This document shows, piece by piece, positions 1 to 8,495 of a stretch of DNA of 44,899 bases. Position 1 is the first letter of the stretch; the number at the start of each line of letters is the position of its first letter. The position numbers and the translations under genes were made by a program. The stretch covers positions 1 to 44,899 of the forward strand of contig NZ_AUFK01000003.1 in assembly GCF_000426465.1 (NCBI RefSeq). Reading direction: 5' to 3'. Below the pieces are notes generated by a model. That model made no database searches. It had not been told where the DNA came from and worked only from the letters and a program-made list of their open reading frames with translations. Origin of the DNA: Epilithonimonas caeni DSM 17710 (GTDB lineage: Bacteria; Bacteroidota; Bacteroidia; Flavobacteriales; Weeksellaceae).

Positions 1-107
1 AGATAAAAGAACCAAGATAAAAGAATACAGACCAATGTCTGAAATCTTGAATCATGGTATCTCAAGTCTAATAAATATACTGTACATCCTTTTGTACGAA
101 CAGCCTT
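1..107 (+). other. 23S-5S rRNA spacer (partial)
   Basis: This AT-rich sequence lies directly 5' of the 5S rRNA and has no coding potential. It contains a small hairpin, CAGAC-caat-GTCTG, at about 30-43, and a repeated AAGATAAAAGAA motif at the left edge. Its position suggests the transcribed spacer between 23S and 5S. The 23S gene itself would lie outside the window and is not seen. Confidence 0.5.
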
Positions 108-216
<109 letters not shown>

Positions 217-221
217 TTTCA

Positions 222-256
222 GACGCTCATCATTCATTTGATGGGCGTTTTTTTTG
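222..256 (+). terminator. rRNA operon terminator
   Basis: ACGCTCATCA and TGATGGGCGT form a 10-bp stem with one G-T pair around an ATTCAT-type loop. A run of eight T follows. This is a strong intrinsic terminator just after the 5S rRNA. Confidence 0.9.
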
Positions 257-495
257 CTACCTGCCCCATCCATCCACCCACCCATCCATCTGCCCGGACG
301 GCACCGCCCGCGAAGGCCCGTGGGACACCGGAGACCCCAAATCCACACAGTGAGAGCTATATTATGATACCCACTTTTTTGAATAATTTATTTTGAAGTT
401 TGAAAACTTCATTACATTTTCTCCTATTATAGACACTATCTGTTAATGTTTTGATAAAAATTCAAATTTCATTTTTTTTCAAATCCTAATTAAGT

Positions 496-503
496 TATTT
501 TTG
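496..503 (+). promoter_or_regulatory. Bacteroidota -7 promoter element
   Basis: TATTTTTG matches the TAnnTTTG -7 consensus of the Bacteroidota primary sigma factor. It lies 18 nt before the ATG at 522. A T-rich stretch, not a clean TTTG, occupies the -33 position. The in-frame TTG at 501-503 is inside this element, which argues against that TTG as a start codon. Confidence 0.55.
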
Positions 504-521
504 CACAAATTAATTTTTAAA

Positions 522-2021
522 ATGAAAAAATACTTATTTCTTCTTTTAATTGCTTTCATGGCAGTTTCTTGCTCTAAAGTTAAAGTTGAAGGAAATATCA
601 AGGGAGGTTCTCCTTTAGAAAGAATAGAATTTATAGAAGCCTCAGGTGTAGCTACTTTGCCATTGGTCAATATAGGTGTTGACGAGAAGGGAAATTTCAA
701 AGGAGAATTTAAAGCCCCTAAAAATGGAATGTATGCAATGACTTACGCTGGAAAAATGAATTTCATTTATCTTAAAAAAGGTCAAGACCTTAAGATTTAT
801 GGAGATGCGGCTACTTTCCCAGAAATTTATAAAATTGAAGGCGATGCTAAGAAAAATAATGATTTCATCACTGCGACTCAGAAATATATGGAGACTTATA
901 GTTCTAAACTCAATATGCAATTACTTCAGAAGAAAGAGTCTGATTTTTTAACTGAGATCAAAAAAGTCTATGCTGACCTTGAAAAGAATATCGATGAAAA
1001 TGCTGATAAGATCGGTCCTGATAGTGATGTAATAAAACTGAAGAAAGATGAATTAACAACCAATGTTCTTACATTCCTGGTTCAATATGAATCTTCACAT
1101 GGACAAGTTGCGGGTGATCCGTCTTTCAAAGTTTCAAAAAACTTTCTTGATTATGAAAAATCTTTGACGAAGAACAATGACAGGATGGTAGAAAATCTTC
1201 CTGTTTATAGAAATTATCTTTTAAATAAAGTAGGACAGGATTTTCAGAATTTTGCAGTTAAGCAAAAAGATAAAGACAATGTCAGCATGTCAACTATCTT
1301 CGCTAGATTTTTGGCTGCAAATAAAGACTTGTCTCAAAAAACAAAAGATTATCTATTGGCTTTCGTAATTGCAAAGTTTGACCTTAATCCTTATACAAGT
1401 GAAGTAGAGAAGGTGCAAAAGATTAGCGAAGAATATATTAAAGATTCTGAAGTTAAGAAAGATCTGAATTCTGCTATCAATGCAGTTTTTGGATTGAAGA
1501 AAGGTGAAGTTGCTCCGAAAGTCAATTTGTTGAAATTGGATGGTAAATCTGGAAATATCGAATCGAATGGCAAGCCAACTTTGGTCATGAGCTATGCTTC
1601 CTGGAATCCTTATATCGGACAGTCTACGATTCCTGTTCTTAAGGAAGTTGTTAATTTCTATAAAGCTAAGGTTAACTTTGCATTTGTAAATCTAGATGAT
1701 ACAAAAGAGCAATTTACTAAAACAGCAAATGCAATGTTGAAAGGGATTCCTGGAACCAATTATTATGCTGAAGGTGGATTATCATCAGAATATGCTAAGA
1801 AATTTTTCATCTATGGATTTAAAATTCCAGGCTTTTTCTTGCTAGATAAAGATGGTAAAGTTGCAAGTCAAACTTTTTATAATTTGGGAGATGCCAAATT
1901 TGTAGAAGAGATGAACAAAATTTCCGGTTTACAAGCACCGTCTGTTAATCAGCCAGCTCAATTACAAAATGATCTGTTGCAACAGAAGCCAGCAACAACT
2001 GATTCTACAGCAACAAAATAA
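522..2021 (+). CDS. DUF4369/thioredoxin-like lipoprotein without CxxC
   Basis: The 499-residue protein starts with a lipoprotein signal peptide whose lipobox ends AVSC (Cys17). It is therefore expected to be a lipid-anchored periplasmic or outer-membrane protein. Residues about 20-115 resemble the DUF4369 beta domain found before thioredoxin folds in Bacteroidota. The middle is helical. Residues about 330-475 look like an AhpC/TlpA-type thioredoxin fold, with the cis-proline loop near Pro436 (KIPGFFLLDKDG). The active-site W-C-x-P-C is replaced by W361-N-P-Y-I, so both redox cysteines are missing and disulfide chemistry is unlikely. The tail is rich in Gln, Pro and Thr. ATG 522 is chosen because the signal peptide begins there and the promoter covers the upstream TTG. 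RlmD follows after 7 nt. Confidence 0.85.
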   Translation: MKKYLFLLLIAFMAVSCSKVKVEGNIKGGSPLERIEFIEASGVATLPLVNIGVDEKGNFKGEFKAPKNGMYAMTYAGKMNFIYLKKGQDLKIYGDAATFPEIYKIEGDAKKNNDFITATQKYMETYSSKLNMQLLQKKESDFLTEIKKVYADLEKNIDENADKIGPDSDVIKLKKDELTTNVLTFLVQYESSHGQVAGDPSFKVSKNFLDYEKSLTKNNDRMVENLPVYRNYLLNKVGQDFQNFAVKQKDKDNVSMSTIFARFLAANKDLSQKTKDYLLAFVIAKFDLNPYTSEVEKVQKISEEYIKDSEVKKDLNSAINAVFGLKKGEVAPKVNLLKLDGKSGNIESNGKPTLVMSYASWNPYIGQSTIPVLKEVVNFYKAKVNFAFVNLDDTKEQFTKTANAMLKGIPGTNYYAEGGLSSEYAKKFFIYGFKIPGFFLLDKDGKVASQTFYNLGDAKFVEEMNKISGLQAPSVNQPAQLQNDLLQQKPATTDSTATK

Positions 2022-2028
2022 ATAATAG

Positions 2029-3435
2029 ATGAAGAGAAAAAAGAATCTGATTCTTGAAAATATCAAACTCCTTTCTGCAGGTGCGAAAGGAGTTTCTGTT
2101 GGTAAGACTACAGAAGGAAAAACAGTTTTGGTTTCCGGGGCAGTGCCAGGAGATCTTGTGAATGTAAGGGTCAAAAAAGCTAAAAGCAATTATTACGAAG
2201 GTGAAGCCGTAGATGTTTTGGAGTATTCTGAAGACAGGGTTGAACCAAAATGCATACACTTTGGAACCTGTGGTGGCTGCAAATGGCAAAATATCGTTTA
2301 CGAGAAACAATTGGAATTCAAGCATAGCGAGGTTGTGAATAACATCACGAGAATTGGAGGTGTTTCTGGATTTGATATTATTCCAATTCTTGGTTCAGAA
2401 GAACAGTATTTCTACCGAAACAAAATGGAATTTTCCTTTTCCAATGCACGCTGGTTAACACAATATGAGATCAGCTCGGAAGAGAATTTTGGTAACAAGG
2501 ATGCTTTAGGTTTCCATATTCCGGGAATGTGGAGTAAGATTCTTGACCTTAAGGAATGTTTTCTACAAGAAGATCCATCCAATCAAATTCGTTTGGCCGT
2601 AAAAAAATATGCTGTCGAAAACGGTTTGGCATTCTATGATGTAAAAGCACAGGAAGGTTTTCTAAGAACATTGATGATGCGTCAGAATTCTAAAGGCGAG
2701 TGGATGGTTCTTTTCCAATTGTTCAAAGAAATGAAAGCAGAGAGAATTAAATTGTTTGATTTTCTTTTAAGCCGATTTCCACAGATCAAAACACTTGTCT
2801 TTGCGATTAATCCAAAAGGAAATGATAGTATCTATGATCTGGATATCCAGGCTTATTTCGGAGAAGGGTTTCTATATGAGGAAATGGATGGCTTGAAATT
2901 CAAGATCGGACCAAAATCTTTTTTCCAGACCAATTATCGCCAAGCCCTAGAGCTTTACAGAAAGACACTTGAATTTGCAGAACTGACAGGCGATCAAGTG
3001 GTGTATGACCTTTATACAGGAACAGGTACTATTGCGCAATATGTCGCTAGAAATGCAAAACACGTGATAGGGATCGAAGCTGTACAAGAAGCTATTGATG
3101 CAGCAATTGAACATGCTGAGCTGAATGGCCTTGATAATACAACATTCTATGCCGGTGATATGAAAAATGTTTTCAATGATGAGTTTCTGGCCAATCATCC
3201 GAAAGCTGATGTGCTGATCACCGATCCACCAAGAGATGGGATGCATCAGAAAGTAGTGGAACAGATATTGAAATTAGCACCGGAAAGAATTGTCTATGTA
3301 AGCTGCAACTCTGCTACACAAGCCAGAGATATAGCACTCATGAAAGATGATTATGAATTGGTCAAAATCCTACCTGTGGATATGTTCCCGCAAACCCATC
3401 ATGTGGAGAATATTGCTTTGCTTATAAAAAAATAG
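2029..3435 (+). CDS. rlmD: 23S rRNA (uracil-5-)-methyltransferase RlmD
   Basis: This 468-residue SAM-dependent enzyme should methylate C5 of a conserved 23S rRNA uridine (U1939 in E. coli). An N-terminal TRAM domain covers residues about 5-65. The 4Fe-4S ligands are Cys75, Cys81 and Cys84 in the CGGCKWQ region, plus Cys177. The Rossmann domain has the SAM motif YDLYTGTGTIAQ, the DPPRDGM motif, and the catalytic nucleophile Cys426 in YVSCN. All key residues are present and the length is normal. RlmD and RlmC/TrmA-type paralogues are hard to separate by eye, so the exact target base is inferred. The gene starts 7 nt after the lipoprotein gene, so the two are probably cotranscribed. Confidence 0.92.
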   Translation: MKRKKNLILENIKLLSAGAKGVSVGKTTEGKTVLVSGAVPGDLVNVRVKKAKSNYYEGEAVDVLEYSEDRVEPKCIHFGTCGGCKWQNIVYEKQLEFKHSEVVNNITRIGGVSGFDIIPILGSEEQYFYRNKMEFSFSNARWLTQYEISSEENFGNKDALGFHIPGMWSKILDLKECFLQEDPSNQIRLAVKKYAVENGLAFYDVKAQEGFLRTLMMRQNSKGEWMVLFQLFKEMKAERIKLFDFLLSRFPQIKTLVFAINPKGNDSIYDLDIQAYFGEGFLYEEMDGLKFKIGPKSFFQTNYRQALELYRKTLEFAELTGDQVVYDLYTGTGTIAQYVARNAKHVIGIEAVQEAIDAAIEHAELNGLDNTTFYAGDMKNVFNDEFLANHPKADVLITDPPRDGMHQKVVEQILKLAPERIVYVSCNSATQARDIALMKDDYELVKILPVDMFPQTHHVENIALLIKK

Positions 3436-3459
3436 GACAATTTCTATTATCTTTATTCA

Positions 3460-3930
3460 ATGAAAAAAATATTTTTCTTTCTAAGTTTTATCTTGATCTT
3501 GACAAGTTGCGGAGGAGATGATGACATCTGTCTGGGCGGAGATTCTACACCAAGGTTGAAGCTGAAGTTTCATGATAGCGGTGGAAAATTAATGCAGGTA
3601 GATTCTCTGTATGTATATGTAGATTATGGAAATACAAAACTTACCAATATTATGTCTGCTGGGAAAGTAGATTCTGTTTTCATTCCTTTGAAGGTAGATG
3701 ATAGTCCCTATACAGATGTTTATTTTAAGACAACAATCAATGGAGATAGCTCAAAAGTCCGAATCAACTATGATAGCAAAGCAGTGTATGTTTCACCAGC
3801 TTGCGGTTTTAAAAAGAACTATGAGAACCTGAAAGCAGAACTTTTAAAGAGTAACCCGGTTTCACTTGTGGAACAAAATCATACATCACTTACAGATGAG
3901 AACACGATCAATTTTTATCTGCGTTTTTAG
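3460..3930 (+). CDS. DUF6452-type lipoprotein
   Basis: This 156-residue protein has a lipoprotein signal peptide ending LTSC (Cys17), followed by Gly and Asp residues. The mature part is predicted to be a small beta-rich domain beginning with the ICLGGDSTPRLKLKF segment. I recognise it as the Bacteroidota DUF6452 family, which usually sits next to rlmD and a DUF6048 gene, as here. Its function is unknown. It starts 25 nt after rlmD. Its 3' end overlaps the next gene by 35 nt in another frame, which suggests translational coupling. The beta-barrel-like neighbour and the lipid anchor suggest an outer-membrane pair, but that is inference. Confidence 0.8.
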   Translation: MKKIFFFLSFILILTSCGGDDDICLGGDSTPRLKLKFHDSGGKLMQVDSLYVYVDYGNTKLTNIMSAGKVDSVFIPLKVDDSPYTDVYFKTTINGDSSKVRINYDSKAVYVSPACGFKKNYENLKAELLKSNPVSLVEQNHTSLTDENTINFYLRF

Positions 3931-4564
3931 TCTATTTTGTATCTCTGTTTTTTCCCAGGATAAAGCAGTTGAGAAAAAATCAGACTCTATAAAGTGGAAA
4001 TACACACCCAACTTTACAATAGGTGCAGATGTACTTAATCTTAGCATTGGATTATTTGGAGATAGAAAGCTGTTTCAAGGGTTTATTTCTAGTAGGATCA
4101 ATAAAAGGACACACGCAGTAATTGATTTGGGCTACGATAAAAATATTTATCAAAAGAACGGATACGATGCAAAGGCGGATGGAATGTTTGCCAAGCTTGG
4201 TGCATTTTATATGCTCTCGATGGATCCAGAAAATGCCTTGAATGGTTTCTATGCCGGAGGAAAATTAGCTGGAAGTTTTTATACACAAGAATACATGGCA
4301 GTTCCAGTAAAAGGAATGTATAGTGAAGGCGTTACTTTGGCATTTGATCCTTCTACACAAAGCAGTTATTGGATAGAGGCTATGTTAGGAGCAAGAGTTC
4401 AGGTCTTTGATAGTAATTTCTTTATAGATGTCAATGTGCAACCAAGATATCTTGCATACACCACCAAGCAGGATGAAATAGAACCGATGATCGTGCCCGG
4501 ATTTGGGAGGAGCTCGGGTAAATTCACAATGGGATTTAGCTGGAATATAGCTTACAAATTTTAG
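3896..4564 (+). CDS. DUF6048-type outer-membrane protein
   Basis: This 222-residue protein has a signal peptide (MRTRSIFICVFSLFCISVFSQ) and then alternating polar and hydrophobic strands. It ends in an aromatic residue (AYKF), as small outer-membrane beta-barrels do. It matches the family known as DUF6048, the usual partner of DUF6452. Its role is unknown. ATG 3896 is preferred over 3866 because the signal peptide begins there. The 35-nt overlap with the upstream gene is then modest. A terminator follows 18 nt after the stop. Confidence 0.75.
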   Translation: MRTRSIFICVFSLFCISVFSQDKAVEKKSDSIKWKYTPNFTIGADVLNLSIGLFGDRKLFQGFISSRINKRTHAVIDLGYDKNIYQKNGYDAKADGMFAKLGAFYMLSMDPENALNGFYAGGKLAGSFYTQEYMAVPVKGMYSEGVTLAFDPSTQSSYWIEAMLGARVQVFDSNFFIDVNVQPRYLAYTTKQDEIEPMIVPGFGRSSGKFTMGFSWNIAYKF

Positions 4565-4581
4565 ACATTAAAAAAACATAG

Positions 4582-4608
4582 AAAGCCTGCGGTAAGTAGG
4601 CTTTTTTA
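4582..4608 (+). terminator. Terminator after the DUF6048 gene
   Basis: AAAGCCTGC and GTAGGCTTT form a 9-bp stem (one G-T pair) around GGTAA, followed by a T run. It closes the lipoprotein-rlmD-DUF6452-DUF6048 operon. From here to 4779 I see no gene. The minus strand holds only short, uninterpretable frames. Confidence 0.8.
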
Positions 4609-4779
4609 TTTAACAGCATTTAGGTTGATCAGCTGCTGGTTATAGATTTTTCAATAAAAACTAGAAGTTCTTCAACGACAAGCTTGTTAGTACTTGGTGA
4701 GAAGCTTCTCATTAACCAAAACCTGCGCAGCTTTTCCCAAGTCCATGATCATCAATAATATAAAGACAATTGTAAAAAT

Positions 4780-4815
4780 AAAAGCACAAAGCCCAATAAA
4801 CAGCTTTGTGCTTTT
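4780..4815. terminator. Bidirectional terminator, mainly for sppA
   Basis: AAAAGCACAAAGC (4780-4792) and GCTTTGTGCTTTT (4803-4815) form a perfect 13-bp stem. On the minus strand it lies 24 nt after the sppA stop and is followed by a T-rich tail. Confidence 0.8.
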
Positions 4816-4838
4816 AAAACTTTATTTTATAAAGTAGA

Positions 4839-6590
4839 TCAGTTGATTTTTATACTGAAGGGGCTTTCCATCATTACCGCAGATCTCGTATCAGGATTCG
4901 TAATATGCTGGAAGATCTTGAAATTCTCTTTCCCGATTTTATTTTTGATAAGCCTCGTCGAGAAATCTTCTTCTGTTTCCGCTGAAAATATTTGTTCAAA
5001 TTTTGAAACTTTTGCAGGATAGGAAGAAACCCCATAATCCTTTAGATTGGCAGACTTGGCCGCATAATTGATCGCATCTTGCAAGGTTCCCAATTCATCT
5101 ACAAGACCAATTTGTTTAGCCCTCACGCCAGACCAGATCCTTCCGCCGCCTATAGCGTCTATCTCTTCAAAAGATTTTTTTCTGTTCAACGTTACGAAAT
5201 GTACAAAACGCTGATAGGTAGATTCTACACTCCTTGTCATTATATTAAGTGTGCCGGGACTTAGACCGTTGATTGCAGAGAACATATTAGAATTGGCATT
5301 CGTAGAGACGACATCGCTTCTGATGCCATTTTTCTCAGCCAGCTCTTTGAAATAAGGGATAACTCCGAAAACCCCAATGGAGCCTGTCAAAGTATTAGGT
5401 TCCGAGAAGATCTTGTCAGCGCCCATGGCGATATAATAACCTCCGGAAGCAGCATAGTCTCCGAAAGAAACCACGACAGGTTTTTTTCTTTTAAGTTGTT
5501 GTAATTCAAAAAGGATCTCATCAGAGGCATTGGCACTTCCACCAGGAGAATTGATTCTGAAAACGACAGCTTTCACATCATCATCTTTTTGAAGTTTTTT
5601 GATTTCCTTGATAAAGTTTTCAGAATAGATACCATCATAGCCTTTCCCGTTATAGATTGCCCCGGATGCATACAGAACTGCAATCTGTTTACCATCACTA
5701 TCAGAATTCAAAGATTCTGAATATTTTGCAAATGATATTTTATTCAGTTTTTTATCTGTATCGATATTCAGTTTTTTCTTGATGATATTATCATATTCCG
5801 ATTTTTGGATCAGTTGGTCCGCAAGTTTATATTTAAGACTTAAGTTGGGAAGGTAGCTATAAAGGCTATCCGTAATTGTATTTAGTTCTGCCAGAGGTAT
5901 TTTTCTGGAACTTGCAATTTTATTGGAGGTGTTTAACCAGATATCATTCAGTAAAGTCGAAAGCTGCTCTTTGTTTTCAGGAGATATCTCGTCTCTTAAA
6001 AAAGGTTCAACCGCAGCCTTGAATTTCCCATGGCGGATCACCTGTATGCCTACACCATATTTTTCAGCGAAGTTTTTGAAGAAAGTTACTTCTGTAGAAA
6101 GACCTTTCAATTCTATTAATCCCGCTGGATTCAGATAATATTTGTCAGCAACGGAGCCTAGGTAATAGGCACCCTGAGAGACGGCATTACCATAAGCATA
6201 AACAAATTTTCCACTTTTCTTGAAATCTATTAACGCATTTCGGATATCATCTAATTGGGTCATGCCGGCATTGATATTGTCCATTTCCAGGCTAATGCCC
6301 TTTATTTTGTCATCAGTTTTTGCATTTTCAATAGCCTGCAAAATATCATAAAGCAAGACAGAAGTTTCTTTTTCCTTGTTATTAAATGCAAAAATATCTT
6401 CCTGGTCTTCTGACGGACTATCAATTATTTTTGTTTTTAAATCGAGAGTCAAAACAGAATTCGATTTGACATCTGTGCCTCCCGATATCGATGATAAAAT
6501 GATAAATCCGATAAAAAACAGGAAAAAACCTGCTATTATAATGAAAATTGCAGTTAAATTTGCTAAAACTAATTTGAAAAAACTTTTCAT
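4839..6590 (-). CDS. sppA: Signal peptide peptidase SppA, long (67K) type
   Basis: This 583-residue serine protease is anchored in the inner membrane by a helix at residues about 10-34. It degrades cleaved signal peptides in the membrane. It has two tandem ClpP-like domains, as in the E. coli long form. The Ser-Lys dyad is split between them: Lys191 in GKFKAAVEPF and Ser382 in YAASGGYY. The NSPGGSANAS oxyanion segment is also present. All expected catalytic residues are visible. Its start lies 22 nt from the divergent folK start, so each promoter must reach into the neighbouring gene. A strong terminator follows. Confidence 0.93.
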   Translation of the reverse strand: MKSFFKLVLANLTAIFIIIAGFFLFFIGFIILSSISGGTDVKSNSVLTLDLKTKIIDSPSEDQEDIFAFNNKEKETSVLLYDILQAIENAKTDDKIKGISLEMDNINAGMTQLDDIRNALIDFKKSGKFVYAYGNAVSQGAYYLGSVADKYYLNPAGLIELKGLSTEVTFFKNFAEKYGVGIQVIRHGKFKAAVEPFLRDEISPENKEQLSTLLNDIWLNTSNKIASSRKIPLAELNTITDSLYSYLPNLSLKYKLADQLIQKSEYDNIIKKKLNIDTDKKLNKISFAKYSESLNSDSDGKQIAVLYASGAIYNGKGYDGIYSENFIKEIKKLQKDDDVKAVVFRINSPGGSANASDEILFELQQLKRKKPVVVSFGDYAASGGYYIAMGADKIFSEPNTLTGSIGVFGVIPYFKELAEKNGIRSDVVSTNANSNMFSAINGLSPGTLNIMTRSVESTYQRFVHFVTLNRKKSFEEIDAIGGGRIWSGVRAKQIGLVDELGTLQDAINYAAKSANLKDYGVSSYPAKVSKFEQIFSAETEEDFSTRLIKNKIGKENFKIFQHITNPDTRSAVMMESPFSIKIN

Positions 6591-6612
6591 CTAATTATAT
6601 TATTTGATATAT

Positions 6613-7029
6613 ATGTCGTACAATGATGTGGTTTTGTTACTGGGAAGTAATATAAATAATCCCGGCAAAAATATTGAAATTGCCTTAGAAAAAATAGAAA
6701 ACAATATAGGTCTTATTTTAATTAAATCAGATTTAATATTAACAAAACCTGTAGAATTTGATAGTATCAATAATTTTTGTAATATTGCAATTAAATTAAA
6801 AACACATTTTTCACCTATAAGACTACTCTCTGAATTAAAAAACATCGAAATAGAAATGGGTCGTTTAAAAGACTCGAGTTATTTTGATACATATCAGGAC
6901 AGGATTATAGACATTGATATAATATTATACAATAATATAAAGTTTATCTCAAAGGGATTGATTGTTCCTCATCATAAAAATCTTTATGAAAGGGAATTTG
7001 CAAAAGAGATAATCAGGTTTGTAAAATAA
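6613..7029 (+). CDS. folK: 2-amino-4-hydroxy-6-hydroxymethyldihydropteridine pyrophosphokinase
   Basis: FolK transfers pyrophosphate from ATP to 6-hydroxymethyl-dihydropterin in folate synthesis. The 138-residue protein has the N-terminal VVLLLGSN motif, the LxxIExxMGR region (NIEIEMGRLKDSS) and the DRIIDIDIILY segment, which carries the Mg-binding DxD. It is shorter than the E. coli enzyme (about 159) and clearly more AT-rich than its neighbours, with many Ile, Asn and Lys codons. ATG 6613 is chosen over the in-frame TTG at 6604 because the family starts just before the LLLGSN strand. It is divergent from sppA. Confidence 0.88.
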   Translation: MSYNDVVLLLGSNINNPGKNIEIALEKIENNIGLILIKSDLILTKPVEFDSINNFCNIAIKLKTHFSPIRLLSELKNIEIEMGRLKDSSYFDTYQDRIIDIDIILYNNIKFISKGLIVPHHKNLYEREFAKEIIRFVK

Positions 7030-7050
7030 ACTCATTTAACACAGATGATT

Positions 7051-8469
7051 ATGAAAAAAAAATTATTATTACTTTTTCTATTACCAGCTCTTGGTTTTTC
7101 ACAGACTAAGGAAAATACACAACCGAAGCAAGCGTTCAACAACAAAAGCCGACTTTTCAAAGATTGGTCAGTTTCTGTTGGCGGGGGTGGTGCTTTCATG
7201 GCCAATGCCGATCTTACCTCCTTTTATGATGGAGATATCAATTGGGGATGGAATGGCTATGTAAGTTTGGATAAGCAGATCAGTCATACATTTGGGATTT
7301 CCTTAATGTATACGAGGGGTGAAACAAAACAAAAAGCTTATCTGAATGATGCCGCCGGAGTGGGGCATGGTTATACCAAATTCGACCAAATTGCATTGCT
7401 AGGAGATGTCAACTTTTCTAATATCATGAGAAGAGTGGATAATAGATCTAATTTTAGATGGGCATTGCATGGATACGGAGGTATTGGTGTAATGGGATAT
7501 AGGACCTTCTTACAAGATAATGCTGTCCTTAGCAAATGGCCTTTATACATAAAACAGAAAATAGATATTTCAAGCATTAGCTATATCGGAGGTATTGGGC
7601 TGAAGTATAATATTTCTCGTCTGCTTGACGTAGAATTAAGAACATTATATCTGATAAGTGGAGATGAGGAATTTGATGGAGGTGGATGGACAAGAAATGC
7701 AACTCCGGGATACAACTTGATTAATGATTCTTATACGGATAATGCATGGCTTGTAAATTTAGGGATTTCGTTTAAACTTGGAAAGCACGATGATCACCTT
7801 CGCTGGGTAGATCCTCTTCAAAGAGCTTATGCGAAAACTGCGGACCTTGAGGAACAATTCAAGGATTTCAAAGTTTGCGAAAAAGGAGACATGGATAACG
7901 ATGGCGTTTGTGACGATTGGGATAGACAATTGGATACGCCTGCCGGAGCTAGAGTAGATGGAGCTGGAGTTGCTTTGGATGTAGATTTGGATGGCGTTAT
8001 TGACCTTAACGATAAGTGTGTTACGGTTCCAGGCCCTGTCAATAATAATGGCTGTCCAATAGAGCAAAAAATTAAAGAGCCTTTGCCATCTAGAGAACTT
8101 GCCATAGATGAGATCAACAAATATTTTAATGGAATAGAGTTTGAACTTAATAAGGATGTTATTAGAGAAAAGTCATATTCTGACCTTAATAAGGCTGCAG
8201 ATATTATCAAAACATTAGGCGCGGATAAAGGCTTCCTCGTAATCGGAGCTACAGATACAAGAGGTTCTGCTGTTTATAATAAGAAACTTTCTCAGTCCAG
8301 AGCTAATGCTGTTGTGAAATATCTTGTTAGTAAAGGTGTACCAGCAGATGTTTTAACTGCTGAAGGTAGAGGTAAAGATGATCTTAAATATACTGAGTGC
8401 GATCCGGCTACAAAATGCCCGGAATGGAAAAATGAAGCAAATAGAAGAGTATATTTTATTGCAAAATAA
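7051..8469 (+). CDS. OmpA family protein with TSP3 linker (copy 1)
   Basis: This 472-residue outer-membrane protein has a signal peptide ending LGFSQ. An N-terminal beta-barrel covers residues about 30-245. A calcium-binding thrombospondin type-3-like linker (GDMDNDGVCDDWD, then VDLDGVIDLNDKC) follows. The C-terminal OmpA domain contains GATDTRG, LSQSRA and ANRRVYF for peptidoglycan binding. The likely role is tethering the outer membrane to the wall. ATG 7051 gives a clean signal peptide; ATG 7045 is only two codons upstream. The gene is 27 nt before a close paralogue, and only 21 nt separate it from folK. The tandem arrangement points to local duplication. Confidence 0.88.
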   Translation: MKKKLLLLFLLPALGFSQTKENTQPKQAFNNKSRLFKDWSVSVGGGGAFMANADLTSFYDGDINWGWNGYVSLDKQISHTFGISLMYTRGETKQKAYLNDAAGVGHGYTKFDQIALLGDVNFSNIMRRVDNRSNFRWALHGYGGIGVMGYRTFLQDNAVLSKWPLYIKQKIDISSISYIGGIGLKYNISRLLDVELRTLYLISGDEEFDGGGWTRNATPGYNLINDSYTDNAWLVNLGISFKLGKHDDHLRWVDPLQRAYAKTADLEEQFKDFKVCEKGDMDNDGVCDDWDRQLDTPAGARVDGAGVALDVDLDGVIDLNDKCVTVPGPVNNNGCPIEQKIKEPLPSRELAIDEINKYFNGIEFELNKDVIREKSYSDLNKAADIIKTLGADKGFLVIGATDTRGSAVYNKKLSQSRANAVVKYLVSKGVPADVLTAEGRGKDDLKYTECDPATKCPEWKNEANRRVYFIAK

Positions 8470-8495
8470 ATAATTAGAAAAAAAAACATTCAAAT

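Noticed and set aside
501-521. Upstream TTG start for the thioredoxin-like lipoprotein
   Set aside because: The TTG is part of the TATTTTTG promoter element, and ATG 522 opens a perfect lipoprotein signal peptide.
4611-4779. Possible gene remnant between the DUF6048 gene and sppA
   Set aside because: Short minus-strand frames could be read, but none resembles a known protein and all are broken.
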